From: an uncultured Bacteriovoracaceae bacterium
Lineage (GTDB): Bacteria; Bdellovibrionota; Bacteriovoracia; Bacteriovoracales; Bacteriovoracaceae
Direction of reading: 5' to 3'
Assembly (NCBI GenBank): GCA_937923325.1
Contig: CAKZUQ010000012.1
Location: forward strand, 1 to 63,010
Length of the DNA: 63,010 nt
The translations under genes and the position numbers were made by a program. The notes below the pieces were generated by a model. It was not told the origin of the DNA. It saw only the letters and a program-made list of their open reading frames with translations, and searched no databases. Every line of letters starts with the position of its first letter. Positions within the stretch are counted from its first letter, which is position 1. Positions 26,102 to 36,660 of this stretch are shown one piece after another.

Positions 26102-27304
26102 TTATTTTAGTTTTTCACAAAAGTCTTTTATATTAGTAAGCATTTCTCTTATACTGATACCGTCAACATAGTTACCATAAATAGCAGTAGTTTGAGAGTA
26201 ATTAAAAGACTCTACTCTTAGTTGCTTTATTGTATTATATCTTGAGAAATTATACACAGGTAAAGCTTTTTCCCAAACTATTTGTTCATACTCTTCAATA
26301 CTAGTATTTTCGAGCTTATAATCCTTAGATTTTGATATTATTGTATAGCTTTTAACTTGATTATCTTCTGAACGATGGTCAAAAATAGCTGTGTTATTTA
26401 GTATACCTAGAGCTTGATCATCGCTGTATGGATAAAGAATTCCAAAAGATGATTCAAGATAATCTAACTTATTTTTAGTAAAGACAGTTGTTGTATTAAG
26501 CCTAGTGTATTTAATCTTTTTAAGTAAATTTGAGTATGAAGGGTGAGAATCCTTTAAAAGAAGAGATGCATTTATAGCATCAGTACAAATGATATTGTTT
26601 TCCGTTGGCGATAGTTTTTTCGTGGAGTTCTTTATAATATTATCTTTTAGTTCTTCTTCAAGACGATTGATGACATCTTGCAATCCATTCTTAAAGCTTA
26701 TACTTTTTGCTTTAAAACCTTTAGGCTTGTTTTGTTTTAATTCCAAAAAGAAACCAAAGTAAGTCTTCGCCTTAATGTTTTTTGTGAAAACACTTTTAAA
26801 ATGTAGCTCTTTTATAGGTGTTGCATAAATCCCATTGAAGATACAAGTTAAAACTTCGTCACATACTCTTTCTCCTAAAAGCGGAAGGAAGAACTCACGG
26901 ATTGATAAATCAAATCTTTTTGATGGGATTTTTTTATGAAGTTTTAAAATAATAGATAAAAGCTCTAGTAGTCTTAAAGGAAAAGATCTCGCTTTACCGT
27001 TTCTATAAATTAGCTTTTTTAATTCAGGCTTTGGATTTAAATAAGAAAGTTCAAGTTCATTTACAAGTGACAAAAGGTCTGGAGATGTGAATAAAGCGTT
27101 TGCTGCAGTTTCAACAATACCATTTTTTAGTTTATGCGTGGCAATTTTTCCACCAATCCTGTTCTCTTTTTCAAAAATTTTGAAGTCTATATTTCTTTGC
27201 TTTAGGTAATATCCAAACAATAAACCACAAATACCTCCTCCGTATATAGCAATAGGCCCTTTTGCTAAATCTATTGAACCTATTACTCCAGAGGACTTTT
27301 TCAT
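26102..27304 (-). CDS. hemY: Protoporphyrinogen oxidase (HemY type)
   Basis: The 400-residue flavoprotein has a dinucleotide-binding motif IAIYGGGICGLLFGYYL (about residues 18-34), ENRIGGKI, and the PPOX-like block FFLPLLGERVCDEVLTCIFNGIYATP. It would oxidise protoporphyrinogen IX to protoporphyrin IX. It is shorter than most HemY proteins (about 450-470), so another FAD amine-oxidase-like desaturase is possible. It is encoded between a CGFS glutaredoxin gene and a methyltransferase, all on the minus strand with tiny gaps. Confidence 0.75.
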   Translation of the reverse strand: MKKSSGVIGSIDLAKGPIAIYGGGICGLLFGYYLKQRNIDFKIFEKENRIGGKIATHKLKNGIVETAANALFTSPDLLSLVNELELSYLNPKPELKKLIYRNGKARSFPLRLLELLSIILKLHKKIPSKRFDLSIREFFLPLLGERVCDEVLTCIFNGIYATPIKELHFKSVFTKNIKAKTYFGFFLELKQNKPKGFKAKSISFKNGLQDVINRLEEELKDNIIKNSTKKLSPTENNIICTDAINASLLLKDSHPSYSNLLKKIKYTRLNTTTVFTKNKLDYLESSFGILYPYSDDQALGILNNTAIFDHRSEDNQVKSYTIISKSKDYKLENTSIEEYEQIVWEKALPVYNFSRYNTIKQLRVESFNYSQTTAIYGNYVDGISIREMLTNIKDFCEKLK

Positions 27305-27305
27305 G

Positions 27306-27686
27306 TTATTTTATAATTTCTTGAAGATCACCGTCTTCAAACATTTCTGTGATGATATCATTTCCACCAATCATTTTTCCATTTACGTATAACTGTGGAA
27401 ATGTTGGCCAGTTAGAATATTCCTTAAGACCTTGTCTGATGTCATTGTCTTGAAGGATATCAAATGTATTAAATGGCTTTCCAATATGCTTTAAAATAGC
27501 GATTGTGTTTGCCGAAAACCCACATTGTGGCATATCAGCATTTCCTTTCATAAATAGAACAACTGGAGCTGATTCAATGATTGTTTTAATTCTCTCGTTT
27601 AACTCACCATCAACTTTTACAGGATCAATTTCCCTAATAGCTGCTATGTCTTTATTTAAAATTTGAAATGGATTTTCTTCGCTCAT
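27306..27686 (-). CDS. grxD: Monothiol glutaredoxin (CGFS type)
   Basis: This 126-residue protein has the monothiol active site CGFS in the context KGNADMPQCGFSANTIAIL, plus WPTFPQLYVNGKMIGGNDI, which binds glutathione. CGFS glutaredoxins carry a bridged [2Fe-2S] cluster and deliver it with BolA partners. An extra N-terminal stretch of about 35 residues precedes the domain. The GGGAG ribosome site lies in the end of the bolA gene. The bolA-grxD adjacency is a well-known functional pair. Confidence 0.95.
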   Translation of the reverse strand: MSEENPFQILNKDIAAIREIDPVKVDGELNERIKTIIESAPVVLFMKGNADMPQCGFSANTIAILKHIGKPFNTFDILQDNDIRQGLKEYSNWPTFPQLYVNGKMIGGNDIITEMFEDGDLQEIIK

Positions 27687-27944
27687 TTAATTACTCCCGA
27701 ATTTTTTATTATATTTTTCTAATGTCATTGTTTTTAACTGTACTGCGTGAATTTTATCTTTTAAATCTTCTTTAAGAATATTCATGATGATTTGATGCTG
27801 ATCAATAAGAATTTTTCCTACAAATGCATCGCTTGCAATTAAGATATCTAGGTGATCAAGAGTTCCAGTTAGATCAGATACTTTTACAATTGCATCTGTT
27901 AAGTGTGACTTTATCAAGTTTTCTACTTCTGTTAATGGATTCAT
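27687..27944 (-). CDS. bolA: BolA family protein
   Basis: The 85-residue protein fits the small BolA fold: N-terminal helix, LTGTLDHLDILIASDAFVGKILIDQHQII and a late IHAVQLKTMT strand, similar to the IbaG branch ('D.....I....F.G....RH'). BolA proteins form [2Fe-2S] complexes with CGFS glutaredoxins, one of which is encoded immediately downstream with coupled spacing. The usual 'RH' pair reads DQH here. Confidence 0.88.
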   Translation of the reverse strand: MNPLTEVENLIKSHLTDAIVKVSDLTGTLDHLDILIASDAFVGKILIDQHQIIMNILKEDLKDKIHAVQLKTMTLEKYNKKFGSN

Positions 27945-27954
27945 GCTTTATTCC

Positions 27955-28332
27955 TTATAGTACTAAGAAGCTAGTTATAAAAGTTGAAAGCCTTAGAGTC
28001 AATGTTGTAAGTCCTAAAAATCTATGAACCTTTCTAATACTTTCATCGTTATTCTTAAGGCGAGTACCAGTGTAAAGCATTACAAAATATAGAAGCACTG
28101 TGCTAACAGCTAGTGAAACATGTATATTTAAAATTGCAGTATTGGTCATAGCTTGACTAGCTTTTATAATGGCGCCTCGTGTCAGTTCGATTTGCGCGAC
28201 TAAAAGTAAATCCCATGCTATGCAAAATTTCATAGTTTTTATGTGCTTATATCTATTTTTTCTGTGATAAATACCGTAAAAGATTAAAAGTATTATTAGA
28301 GTTGATTGTATTTGAAAAATATATGCAGACAT
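27955..28332 (-). CDS. Four-helix membrane protein of unknown function
   Basis: The 125-residue protein is almost entirely membrane, with about four hydrophobic helices. Histidines within or next to helices (IHVSLA, and KVHRFLG near the third loop) recall DUF420 or cytochrome b561-like haem-binding proteins, but I cannot assign a family. It is 10 bp upstream of bolA on the same strand, so it may be cotranscribed with the iron-sulfur and haem genes. It is divergent from the DinG-like gene. Confidence 0.55.
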   Translation of the reverse strand: MSAYIFQIQSTLIILLIFYGIYHRKNRYKHIKTMKFCIAWDLLLVAQIELTRGAIIKASQAMTNTAILNIHVSLAVSTVLLYFVMLYTGTRLKNNDESIRKVHRFLGLTTLTLRLSTFITSFLVL

Positions 28333-28382
28333 AAAAAGACCTAATTAATTAATATATAACTTTTTAAATTGGAATATTAGAA

Positions 28383-31259
28383 ATGGCAAGTCTTGGCAAA
28401 TGGGCATTAATTGATATTGAGACTACTGGAATTGATCCAACATATGATCAGATCATTGATTTAGGATTTTTACAGTTTGATGGCACAAAACTTATACAAA
28501 AATATTCAAGTCTAGTAAGGACAGATGTTGTTCTTTCTCAGTTCATTCAAAAACTAACAGGCATTAAACAAAATGATATAAAAAATGCTCCTTCATGGGA
28601 TAAAGTAAAGTTAGATATGTTTGATCTTGAAGGACATACTCTGCTAGCGCATAACTCTGATTTTGAAAAAATGTTTCTTGAAAAGTACTTTGATGAATTA
28701 GATACTGAAGAATTCGCACGAGAAAAATACCAAGATAGCATGTATTATCTAAGCCTTTTATTTCCAGAAAGATCCTCATTGAACCTAGAAGGTTTCATGA
28801 TTGACCTTGGAATAGCTGACAAAGAAGAGCATAGAGGTCTTGCAGACTCAATTGCCTTACTACAAGTTGTTTTGGTTGGTACGATGTTAGCTAAGAAAGA
28901 TACAGAATTCTTATCTAAGCTTCAGCAAACAATGCTTGAGTTTAATGATGATGAAATATGGTATAAAAACTTTTTATATCTTGATGAGAATGCTCTTTAT
29001 GAACTGGCCGAAACAATAGATTTTGATTTAAAAGAAAAGGTGGATCTTTATATCGAGAAAACAAGAGATAAAGATTTCTTTGAAAGAAAATCTACCGATA
29101 AAGCAAATCTAGATTTTTCTGGAAAAAATATCCAAGATATATTACGAAACGAGGATAGATTAAAAAATATTTTTGATGGTTACAGCTTTAGACCTGCTCA
29201 AGAAAAAATGTCACTTAAAGTAGGGCAAGCTTTTAAAAATAAGATCCATGCTCTTATTCAAGCTCCAACTGGAACTGGTAAATCCCTAGGATATTTATTG
29301 CCAAGCTTTTTAATGGCCAAGCAGTTCCACACTCAAGTTCTTGTCTCAACAGGAACTAAAACACTACAAGCTCAAGCAATCAATAAAGATATCCCTGCTG
29401 TCTTTGATATTCTTGGAATGGATAAGAGTGAACTCAATGTAATTAGAATGGTGGGCTCTAATAATCACTTATGTGAACTAATGTATCAAAATGAAAAAAG
29501 TAATGATCTGATATCTCAAATGAATGGATTTGAAGAAAAATTTACTAATGCTTTTTTAGAGATGGTTCTTTTTTATAATCAAAGAGTGAAAGATTATAAT
29601 AAAATTATTACTAGAGACTCTTTTCCATATGTTTTTAAAAGAAGGTTTAAACTTTTTTCTGAAATAGAGGAAGCTGCAGCTGTTGACTATAGAGCGTGTA
29701 CTGGTAGTAAGTGTCCCTTTCAACAAGGTTGTACTTACCTTCAAGGTATGAGAAAGGCAAAAGAGGCAAATATCATAATTGGTAATCATGCACTTTTACT
29801 CAATTGGCCTAGGTCTTTAGAAAAACCGCCTTATATTGTAATTGATGAGGCACATAAAATGGAAGGTGAGGCAACTTCCGCTTTTGCAATGGAAGTAAAA
29901 CAAAGAGAGCTAGAAAACTTCTCTAAAAACTTACTCTCTCTAGTTGGACCACTATATTACCTAATGGGCAAAGATGAATCTAGTGAAGACTCTATCGGGT
30001 TCATTAGAAAAGAGGTTTCTAACTATGCTTCAATGATTCAAGATCATGTTCCTTCTTTACAACTTAATATAGAGAAATCTGCAAAGAAACTTCCATATTT
30101 TACTGATTTGTATTGGAATGAATTAAAGTTATTAGGACAAAGATCTACAAATAATAACTTAGAGGCCGCAATTTATAATCACCTTGGAAGTTTAAGTTTT
30201 ATTTTAAAAGGACTTTATGATTTGTTGTTTCCAAAACTGAAGCAGTGGCAAGATAAAAAAATAGAAGATGAAAACATAATAATTGCTTTTACTGCATTTG
30301 AATCACTAATGTCTTCAATAGAAGATATGCAAGCAACATTTGAAGCTGTATTAAAAGAAGATGATTTATTGGCAAATACTATCAATTTTCATATGGACAT
30401 GGGGTATACTGTTAATTCGAGTCCTATAAATGTAGGAAAGCTAATTCATGAAAATATTCTGGAGAGCACGGAATCTGTTGTTTTCACTTCTGCTACTTTG
30501 GCAAATAGTACCGGTAGTGTAGGTATGCCTGCAATTGAATGGATGACAGGTTATAGTTACCTCAATACTGAAAGGCGATTTAAAAGCGGTCTTTTTTTAG
30601 AGAACAACTATGATTATAAAAATAATGCAAAAGTATTTCTAGTTACAAATACTCCATCGTTATATGATCAAAGTTTTGTTCCTTCCGTAATTGAAAAACT
30701 GTCAAAAACAATTAGGGCCATTGGAGGAAGAACTTTATTGCTCTTTTCTTCTCGAGTAAGATTTGAAAAAGCTAACGAGCTCTTATTAAAAGAGTTTGAT
30801 GCTGAAATACCTTTATTCATTCAAGGTATGGGAAATAATATCGTCGAAGAGTTTAAAAAGTCTAAGAATGGTATCTTAGTTGGTATGGAGTCTTTGGGAG
30901 AGGGGATTGATATTCCTGGTGACTCTTTAGAATTAGTTTACGTTGATAAAGTTCCAGACTTGCGAAGAGACTTTGTAATCGACAAAAGAAGAAACTTTTA
31001 CGATCGAGAATTTGGAAATGAATTTAACGATTACTTCTTGGCCAGTAGAACACGCTCTTTACATCAAAAACTTGGAAGACTTATTCGTACAGGAACAGAT
31101 AAAGGTTCTGTCATAATAACAGACTCTAGGATTGGTAAGTGGAAAGGAAGAACTTTAGACACATTTAAAGAACTTATGAGGCCATATGACCTTCAAATGA
31201 CAAAACTTGATGATGCTTGTATTAAAGCGGAAGAATTCATTCTTTCAAATAGAAGCTAA
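28383..31259 (+). CDS. dinG: DinG-family helicase fused to a DnaQ-like exonuclease
   Basis: The 958-residue protein starts with a DEDDh 3'-5' exonuclease domain: DIETTG (11-16), HNSDFEKMFL, and HRGLADSIAL with the final acidic and histidine residues (to about 165). A superfamily 2 XPD/DinG helicase follows: Walker A APTGTGKSLGYL (around 290), cysteines C..C.....C in RACTGSKCPFQQGCTY that suit a [4Fe-4S] cluster, the DEAH box IDEAHKM, FTSATLA, and the final GRLIRTG. This exonuclease-helicase fusion is known from Firmicutes DinG; helicase activity in this form should be tested. It probably works in DNA repair. The stop overlaps the convergent metalloprotease gene by 4 bases. Confidence 0.92.
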   Translation: MASLGKWALIDIETTGIDPTYDQIIDLGFLQFDGTKLIQKYSSLVRTDVVLSQFIQKLTGIKQNDIKNAPSWDKVKLDMFDLEGHTLLAHNSDFEKMFLEKYFDELDTEEFAREKYQDSMYYLSLLFPERSSLNLEGFMIDLGIADKEEHRGLADSIALLQVVLVGTMLAKKDTEFLSKLQQTMLEFNDDEIWYKNFLYLDENALYELAETIDFDLKEKVDLYIEKTRDKDFFERKSTDKANLDFSGKNIQDILRNEDRLKNIFDGYSFRPAQEKMSLKVGQAFKNKIHALIQAPTGTGKSLGYLLPSFLMAKQFHTQVLVSTGTKTLQAQAINKDIPAVFDILGMDKSELNVIRMVGSNNHLCELMYQNEKSNDLISQMNGFEEKFTNAFLEMVLFYNQRVKDYNKIITRDSFPYVFKRRFKLFSEIEEAAAVDYRACTGSKCPFQQGCTYLQGMRKAKEANIIIGNHALLLNWPRSLEKPPYIVIDEAHKMEGEATSAFAMEVKQRELENFSKNLLSLVGPLYYLMGKDESSEDSIGFIRKEVSNYASMIQDHVPSLQLNIEKSAKKLPYFTDLYWNELKLLGQRSTNNNLEAAIYNHLGSLSFILKGLYDLLFPKLKQWQDKKIEDENIIIAFTAFESLMSSIEDMQATFEAVLKEDDLLANTINFHMDMGYTVNSSPINVGKLIHENILESTESVVFTSATLANSTGSVGMPAIEWMTGYSYLNTERRFKSGLFLENNYDYKNNAKVFLVTNTPSLYDQSFVPSVIEKLSKTIRAIGGRTLLLFSSRVRFEKANELLLKEFDAEIPLFIQGMGNNIVEEFKKSKNGILVGMESLGEGIDIPGDSLELVYVDKVPDLRRDFVIDKRRNFYDREFGNEFNDYFLASRTRSLHQKLGRLIRTGTDKGSVIITDSRIGKWKGRTLDTFKELMRPYDLQMTKLDDACIKAEEFILSNRS

Positions 31260-33076
31260 AAAGAACATTTTTCGAAACTTTTAGTCTCGGACGTAGATGA
31301 TAAGTTTGATAGGTTTATACCTGCAAGCTCTGCAAACATTCTTTTCGTTCTTGGACTACACCTCATTTCTTTAGGCTTTTCTAAATTTGAGGATTTACAA
31401 ATAGTTTGAAAGGCAAGTTTTTCATTGGTCGTCTTATATTTGGATAAACTGTCATCACAACTAATCAACTTTTTTTCACCTGTAGGGCATAGGTTTTTTT
31501 TGTGTTGTTTTTCTTCTTCTGAAAGCATCCAAAGGTCATCTTCACAAGAGAAATCTTTTGTTGCTCTATATTCTTTGCAAATCTTATAGAGACTCTCATT
31601 TAGATCTTTTTCAAAGTGGTCAATGTATTGGAATTCCGAAATCTTATTATCTACATGCTCTAGGTTTTGAACTAAATATTTTTTTTGCTCATCACAACTT
31701 GAGTAGATATTAAATTTCTTAACCATAGAGTCCATAATCTCTTCAGTTAAAAGCTTTTGAGTATTTATAAATTCTTGCTCTGATACAGTAATATCTTCGA
31801 TTGGAAGAAGCGAAGAGTTTAAAATAGAATCTCGTTGTAGTTTACTCAAAGGAGGTTGTTGTTTGTCTAATTGTTTCTTTATAGCAACTTGAGCTTTTAA
31901 TTTTTTTGCACATTCTATTGTTTGATTTTTCCATTGCTCTTTGTTGATTATCGCTGGAATAGTTTCCTTGCAAACAGAAAGATCTTCAATTGTTGATGGC
32001 ATTTGAGCATCTTTAATATTAAATAATTTATAAGGAAGTGAGTTCTCCTTCTTACATGACTCTTCTGACAAAAATTCAACACCTTGAAAAATATTTTTTT
32101 TCATATATTCATATTTGTTTGGAGAAATTTCTTTTAGTTTCTTAGGATTAAATCGATACGCAGAAAATGTTTCAGCAAAGTCTTCTTTTGGATTAGTCTT
32201 TGCATAATCACTTGGTAATGAGTGGTCATGTCCGTGGTGCCAAGATGAAATTTCAGGTTTGCCATCGTAACTAATTTTGACTTTACCTTTGGAGTCTTTC
32301 TTATACTCTGGTTTCCATTCTGATAAATTCGTCCACTCTTTTGCTACATCTAAATCTAGATCTGAAGCTATATTGTGACCGACCTCATGAAATAATGTGT
32401 AAGTCTGCATCTGAGGAGTTTGATCAAAGTGAGCATCAAAAAAATACATTGTCGCATTTGCGTAAGTCGAACCTCCTGTTGAGTTTCTTGAACCTCTAAC
32501 AATTGTCTGATTGCTCTCAAATGGTAAAAGTTGTTTTGGAATATAGTTGATAGATTTCATGATGTGTTTAACTTCATCATCATTCCATTTAGCAGTATTA
32601 TTTATTCTTTTGTCATTTAGGTTTAATCCATATTTATCTAATAGGTATAAATAGTTATTAGCTTGATCTTGAAACAATTCTCTTGTCACGCAACTTACAT
32701 CTTTACAGTTTTTAGATGCTTCGTTTAAATTTACCTGTGGCAGGAAAAAGCTTGTTCTAAGTAGCTTTTTTAGCAATTCTATTTTTCTTGGGTGGTCGGT
32801 AATTGTAACACCTTGAATGCTTTGGGTAACAGTTTCATCACCAAAGCTAGATAAATGTCTTGCAATTGCTTCATCAGAAAAATCTTCTTGGTCCACACAT
32901 TTAGCGCGATCAACATCTTTATCATTTGCTGCGAACCATTCAATCTTTTCACTCAGTTCATCTACAAAGTCTTGAAGCTGTGTAACTTTGTTACTTGTTT
33001 CAAAGTTAATATCAATGCATTCACTAGCATAGGTTATGGATATAGTTAGAAATGTTGCAATGAACATAAGTTTCAT
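31256..33076 (-). CDS. Secreted zinc metalloprotease (HExxH, gluzincin-like)
   Basis: The 606-residue product has a signal peptide (cleavage near YASE, residue 18). The zinc site is LFHEVGHNIA (His230, Glu231, His234); the likely third ligand is Glu302 in EDFAETFSAY, about 70 residues later. A block SSWHHGHDHSLPSDYAKTNPKEDFAETF resembles the layout of lethal-factor/M34-like gluzincins. Many cysteines in the C-terminal 250 residues suggest a disulfide-rich domain. The gene stands alone, convergent with dinG. A predator might use it to digest prey protein, but that is inference from taxonomy. Confidence 0.8.
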   Translation of the reverse strand: MKLMFIATFLTISITYASECIDINFETSNKVTQLQDFVDELSEKIEWFAANDKDVDRAKCVDQEDFSDEAIARHLSSFGDETVTQSIQGVTITDHPRKIELLKKLLRTSFFLPQVNLNEASKNCKDVSCVTRELFQDQANNYLYLLDKYGLNLNDKRINNTAKWNDDEVKHIMKSINYIPKQLLPFESNQTIVRGSRNSTGGSTYANATMYFFDAHFDQTPQMQTYTLFHEVGHNIASDLDLDVAKEWTNLSEWKPEYKKDSKGKVKISYDGKPEISSWHHGHDHSLPSDYAKTNPKEDFAETFSAYRFNPKKLKEISPNKYEYMKKNIFQGVEFLSEESCKKENSLPYKLFNIKDAQMPSTIEDLSVCKETIPAIINKEQWKNQTIECAKKLKAQVAIKKQLDKQQPPLSKLQRDSILNSSLLPIEDITVSEQEFINTQKLLTEEIMDSMVKKFNIYSSCDEQKKYLVQNLEHVDNKISEFQYIDHFEKDLNESLYKICKEYRATKDFSCEDDLWMLSEEEKQHKKNLCPTGEKKLISCDDSLSKYKTTNEKLAFQTICKSSNLEKPKEMRCSPRTKRMFAELAGINLSNLSSTSETKSFEKCSF

Positions 33077-33330
33077 AGCTTCTTATCGGTTAAAATGGAC
33101 AGATTTTTAGCATTTAGCATCGTATATTCTTGTTTTTTGAAACTAGTAGAATGTGATCTAAAACATACAAAAAGTAGGCTAGGCAAAAGCTGTAAATAAT
33201 TGAAAGAACTGAGGTTTTATTTTAGGATTCAACAAAGTTAAGAATTGTCATAATAACGTCTTATATGCTACTTATTAAGATAAATTTATTTCTTGAAAAA
33301 TTTAATAACTTCAAAAGGAAGCGATTAGTT

Positions 33331-34671
33331 ATGATTAACATCAAAAGAGGGTTGAATCTCCCTATTGAGGGTAGCCCTGAGCAAAAAGTTTACGATGGTG
33401 CCAATGTTACGAAAGTAGCAGTTATTGGTGATGACGTAGTTGGAATGAAACCAACTATGAGTGTTCAAGTAGGAGACAAGGTAAAAACTGGTCAACTTCT
33501 TTTTACTGACAAGAAAACTGTGGGAGTTAATTATACTGCTCCAGCAAGTGGAGAGGTCATTGAAGTAAATAGAGGTGAAAAAAGAGCATTTCAATCTATA
33601 GTAATAAAGATTGAAGGCGATGATCATGTTTCTTTTGAATCCCATAAAGGAAGCGATGTTGATTCGTACAATGAAGAAACTGTTAAAGCTCTTCTTTTAG
33701 AGTCTGGCTTGTGGCCATCTTTAAGACAAAGACCTTTTTCTAAAGCTGCTAATCCTGCTTCTAAAGCAAAGGCTATCGTTGTAACGGCTATGGATACAAA
33801 TCCTCTTGCTGCCGATGCAGAGCTTATTGTTGATATGAACAAAGAGGCATTTGCGATTGGACTTAAGGCTTTAACTAAGCTTAATGATAAAGTCTTTTTA
33901 GCAACTGCTCCAAATTCAAATATTGCTCACACTGAAGGTGTTAAGCACGAAGAGTTTAAAGGACCACACCCTGCAGGTTTAGCTGGAACTCATATTCACT
34001 TTTTAGCTCCTGTAGATCTTGATAACATCACTTGGTACATTAACTATCAAGAAGTTATTGCTATTGGAAAATTAATCGAAACTGGAAAATTATATACTGA
34101 TAGAGTTATCTCTGTTGCTGGACCAGCTGCTAGAAATCCTAGGCTGATTACTACTAGAGTAGGAGCTTCTTTAGAAGAGCTTACTAAAGAAGAAAAGTTC
34201 AATGATGAAGAGATTAGAGTTGTTTCTGGCTCTGTATTTGGTGGAAGGATTGCTACTTCTGGGCCATTTGCTTATCTTGGAAGATTTCATCATCAAGTAT
34301 CTTTATTAAAAGAAGGCAGAGACAGAGAGTTTCTTGGATGGCATAGCCCTGGATTCAATAAATACTCTGCAAAACCAATTTATGTTTCTAGCCTAATGGG
34401 AAAAAAGAAATATGCTTTTGATACAAATGAGAATGGAAGTTTAAGATCAATCGTTCCAATCAGATCATACGAAAAGGTAATGCCTTTAGATATTTTACCA
34501 ACTCAACTTGTAAGAGCTTTATTCTCTAGCAACTTAGAGATGTGTGTAAATCTTGGGGCATTAGAGTTAGATGAAGAAGATATGTCTTTATTAACTTTTG
34601 TTGATCCATGTAAGAATGACTTTGGGGCTCAACTTAGAGAAAAATTAACTATTATTGAGAAGGAAGGATAA
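33331..34671 (+). CDS. nqrA: Na+-translocating NADH:quinone reductase subunit A
   Basis: The ATG at 33331 ([14 protein letters not shown]) has AAGGAAG upstream and gives 446 residues, the normal NqrA length; an upstream ATG would add 22 unrelated residues. NqrA is the soluble quinone-side subunit. Conserved stretches include [29 protein letters not shown]-like [21 protein letters not shown] and GTHIHFL. It is the first of six contiguous nqr genes. About 250 bp upstream, shared with the divergent metalloprotease gene, must hold the operon promoter, which I cannot place. Confidence 0.96.
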   Translation: MINIKRGLNLPIEGSPEQKVYDGANVTKVAVIGDDVVGMKPTMSVQVGDKVKTGQLLFTDKKTVGVNYTAPASGEVIEVNRGEKRAFQSIVIKIEGDDHVSFESHKGSDVDSYNEETVKALLLESGLWPSLRQRPFSKAANPASKAKAIVVTAMDTNPLAADAELIVDMNKEAFAIGLKALTKLNDKVFLATAPNSNIAHTEGVKHEEFKGPHPAGLAGTHIHFLAPVDLDNITWYINYQEVIAIGKLIETGKLYTDRVISVAGPAARNPRLITTRVGASLEELTKEEKFNDEEIRVVSGSVFGGRIATSGPFAYLGRFHHQVSLLKEGRDREFLGWHSPGFNKYSAKPIYVSSLMGKKKYAFDTNENGSLRSIVPIRSYEKVMPLDILPTQLVRALFSSNLEMCVNLGALELDEEDMSLLTFVDPCKNDFGAQLREKLTIIEKEG

Positions 34672-34672
34672 A

Positions 34673-35878
34673 ATGCAATTTTTAAGAGACATCCTTGATA
34701 AACAAGAACATCATTTTGAAAAAGGTGGAAAGTTAGAGAAATTTTACCCTTTATATGAAATGGCAGATACTTTTGCTTTCACTCCTGGAAGTGTAGCAAA
34801 AGGTAATACTCACGTAAGAGATGGAATTGATCTAAAAAGAACAATGATATCTGTTGCAATCGCTTTAACTCCAGTGATCTTAATGTGTTTATATAACACT
34901 GGTTACCAATCTAATTTAGCTTTAGAGACTATGGGTCTTGAAGCAACAGGTTGGAGAGCTGACGTAATGAACATGTTAGGTTTAGGGTTTAGCCCACTTA
35001 ATATTTTAAGTAACTTTTTTCATGGATTACTTTGGTTCCTACCAATCTTTATAACTGTTCAAATTGCAGGTGGAATTTTTGAAGTGATTTTTGCAACAAT
35101 TAGAAAGCACGAAGTAAATGAAGGTTTTTTAGTTACTGGACTTTTACTTCCACTAACTCTTCCTCCTTCAATTCCTTTATGGCAAGTCGCTGTAGGAACT
35201 GCTTTTGGTGTTGTTATTGCTAAAGAGATCTTTGGTGGAACTGGGAAAAATGTATTTAATGTAGCTTTATCTGCAAGAGTATTTTTATTTTTCGCTTACC
35301 CTGCTCAAATTTCTGGTGATCAAGTTTGGATTGCTCAGGCTGCAGATGGAATTTCTGGAGCAACGGCTTTAGCCCAAGCAGCTCAAGGTGGAGTCGCTGC
35401 AATTGGTTGGTCTTGGACTGATGCTTTCATTGGTTTAATTCCAGGTTCTTTAGGAGAGACTTCAGCATTAGCTTGTTTAGTGGGAGCGGCATTCTTGTTA
35501 CTAACAGGAATTGCTTCTTGGAGAGTAATGTTAGGTGTGTGTTTAGGTGTTATTGCAACATCTTTATTATTGAATACTGTTGGTTCAGATACTAATCCAA
35601 TGTTTTCAGTTCCATTTTACTGGCACTTTGTTTTAGGTAGTTTTGCTTTTGCAACTGTATTTATGGCGACTGATCCAGTAAGTGCTGCAATGACAGATAC
35701 TGGTAGATGGATCTATGGATTTATGATTGGTGTTTTAGGTCTTGTTGTTAGATCTATTAACCCGGCTTATCCTGAAGGATGGATGCTTGCAATTCTATTT
35801 ATGAATGGTGTAGCACCGCTAATAGATTATTTTGTAGTTAATAAAAATATTAAAAGAAGGATGGCACGAAATGGCTAA
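34673..35878 (+). CDS. nqrB: Na+-translocating NADH:quinone reductase subunit B
   Basis: The start at 34673 (MQFLRDILD) follows the nqrA stop directly, giving 401 residues. The protein has about ten membrane helices and the covalent FMN threonine in [11 protein letters not shown] (the SGAT flavinylation motif, threonine ester-linked by ApbE). It forms the main membrane core and part of the Na+ path. It overlaps nqrC by 8 bases. Confidence 0.96.
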   Translation: MQFLRDILDKQEHHFEKGGKLEKFYPLYEMADTFAFTPGSVAKGNTHVRDGIDLKRTMISVAIALTPVILMCLYNTGYQSNLALETMGLEATGWRADVMNMLGLGFSPLNILSNFFHGLLWFLPIFITVQIAGGIFEVIFATIRKHEVNEGFLVTGLLLPLTLPPSIPLWQVAVGTAFGVVIAKEIFGGTGKNVFNVALSARVFLFFAYPAQISGDQVWIAQAADGISGATALAQAAQGGVAAIGWSWTDAFIGLIPGSLGETSALACLVGAAFLLLTGIASWRVMLGVCLGVIATSLLLNTVGSDTNPMFSVPFYWHFVLGSFAFATVFMATDPVSAAMTDTGRWIYGFMIGVLGLVVRSINPAYPEGWMLAILFMNGVAPLIDYFVVNKNIKRRMARNG

Positions 35879-36659
35879 GAAAAACGAAGCTCTTAAAACG
35901 ATTGTCGTTGCAGGTGCTCTTTGTATTGTATGTTCAATCTTAGTTTCTGCAGTTGTTGTAAATTTAAGACCTCAGCAGAAAAGAAATGCTGAACTTGATT
36001 ATAAGAAAAATATTTTAGTTTCAGCCGGTCTACTTGCTGAAGGTGAAGATGTAGAGGAAGCTTTTAACAAAGTTGAGACAATTCTTGTAGATTTTGAAAC
36101 TGGAAAAACAGTGGATGAGTCCGAAGCAAATATTGATCTTAAGACTTATGATCAAAATAAGGCTGCAGCTGATGCAAGCTTAAATACTAAAATTCCTTCT
36201 GACTTAGATGTTGCGGGTCTAAATACAAGAGCAAAGTACTCTAAGGTGTTTTTAACAAGAGATGAAGATGGAAAACCTAGTACTGTTATTTTAAGCGTAC
36301 GAGCTAAAGGTTTATGGGGACCGATGTATGGATTTATTGCTCTTGAGTCAGATGTAAATACAATCAAAGGTTTTGCATTTTATGTTCATAAAGAAACTCC
36401 AGGTTTAGGTGGAGAAGTTGATAACCCGAACTGGAAATCTCAATGGATTGGAAAGTCTATTTATGATGAAGAGTTCAATGTTAACTTTGATGTTGTAAAA
36501 GGTATTGTTAATAAGTCTAGTCCAGTCGCTATGTATCAAGTTGATGGACTATCTGGAGCGACTATTACTTCTAATGGTGTATCTAGCTCTATTAAGTATT
36601 GGTTTGGATCAAATGCTTATAAAACGTTTTTAGATAACGTTAGATCAGGAGAGATTTAA
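35871..36659 (+). CDS. nqrC: Na+-translocating NADH:quinone reductase subunit C
   Basis: The 262-residue subunit has one N-terminal membrane helix (about 8-28) and a periplasmic FMN domain with the flavinylation motif [12 protein letters not shown] (Thr about 228). It passes electrons between the NqrF/NqrB side and riboflavin. [12 protein letters not shown] is a conserved family block. It overlaps nqrB by 8 bases and is followed by nqrD after one base. Confidence 0.96.
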   Translation: MAKKNEALKTIVVAGALCIVCSILVSAVVVNLRPQQKRNAELDYKKNILVSAGLLAEGEDVEEAFNKVETILVDFETGKTVDESEANIDLKTYDQNKAAADASLNTKIPSDLDVAGLNTRAKYSKVFLTRDEDGKPSTVILSVRAKGLWGPMYGFIALESDVNTIKGFAFYVHKETPGLGGEVDNPNWKSQWIGKSIYDEEFNVNFDVVKGIVNKSSPVAMYQVDGLSGATITSNGVSSSIKYWFGSNAYKTFLDNVRSGEI

Positions 36660-36660
36660 T

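Noticed and set aside
33265..33330. Upstream ATG extending nqrA by 22 residues
   Set aside because: The AAGGAAG site fits the internal ATG, and family N-termini begin with the [11 protein letters not shown] segment.
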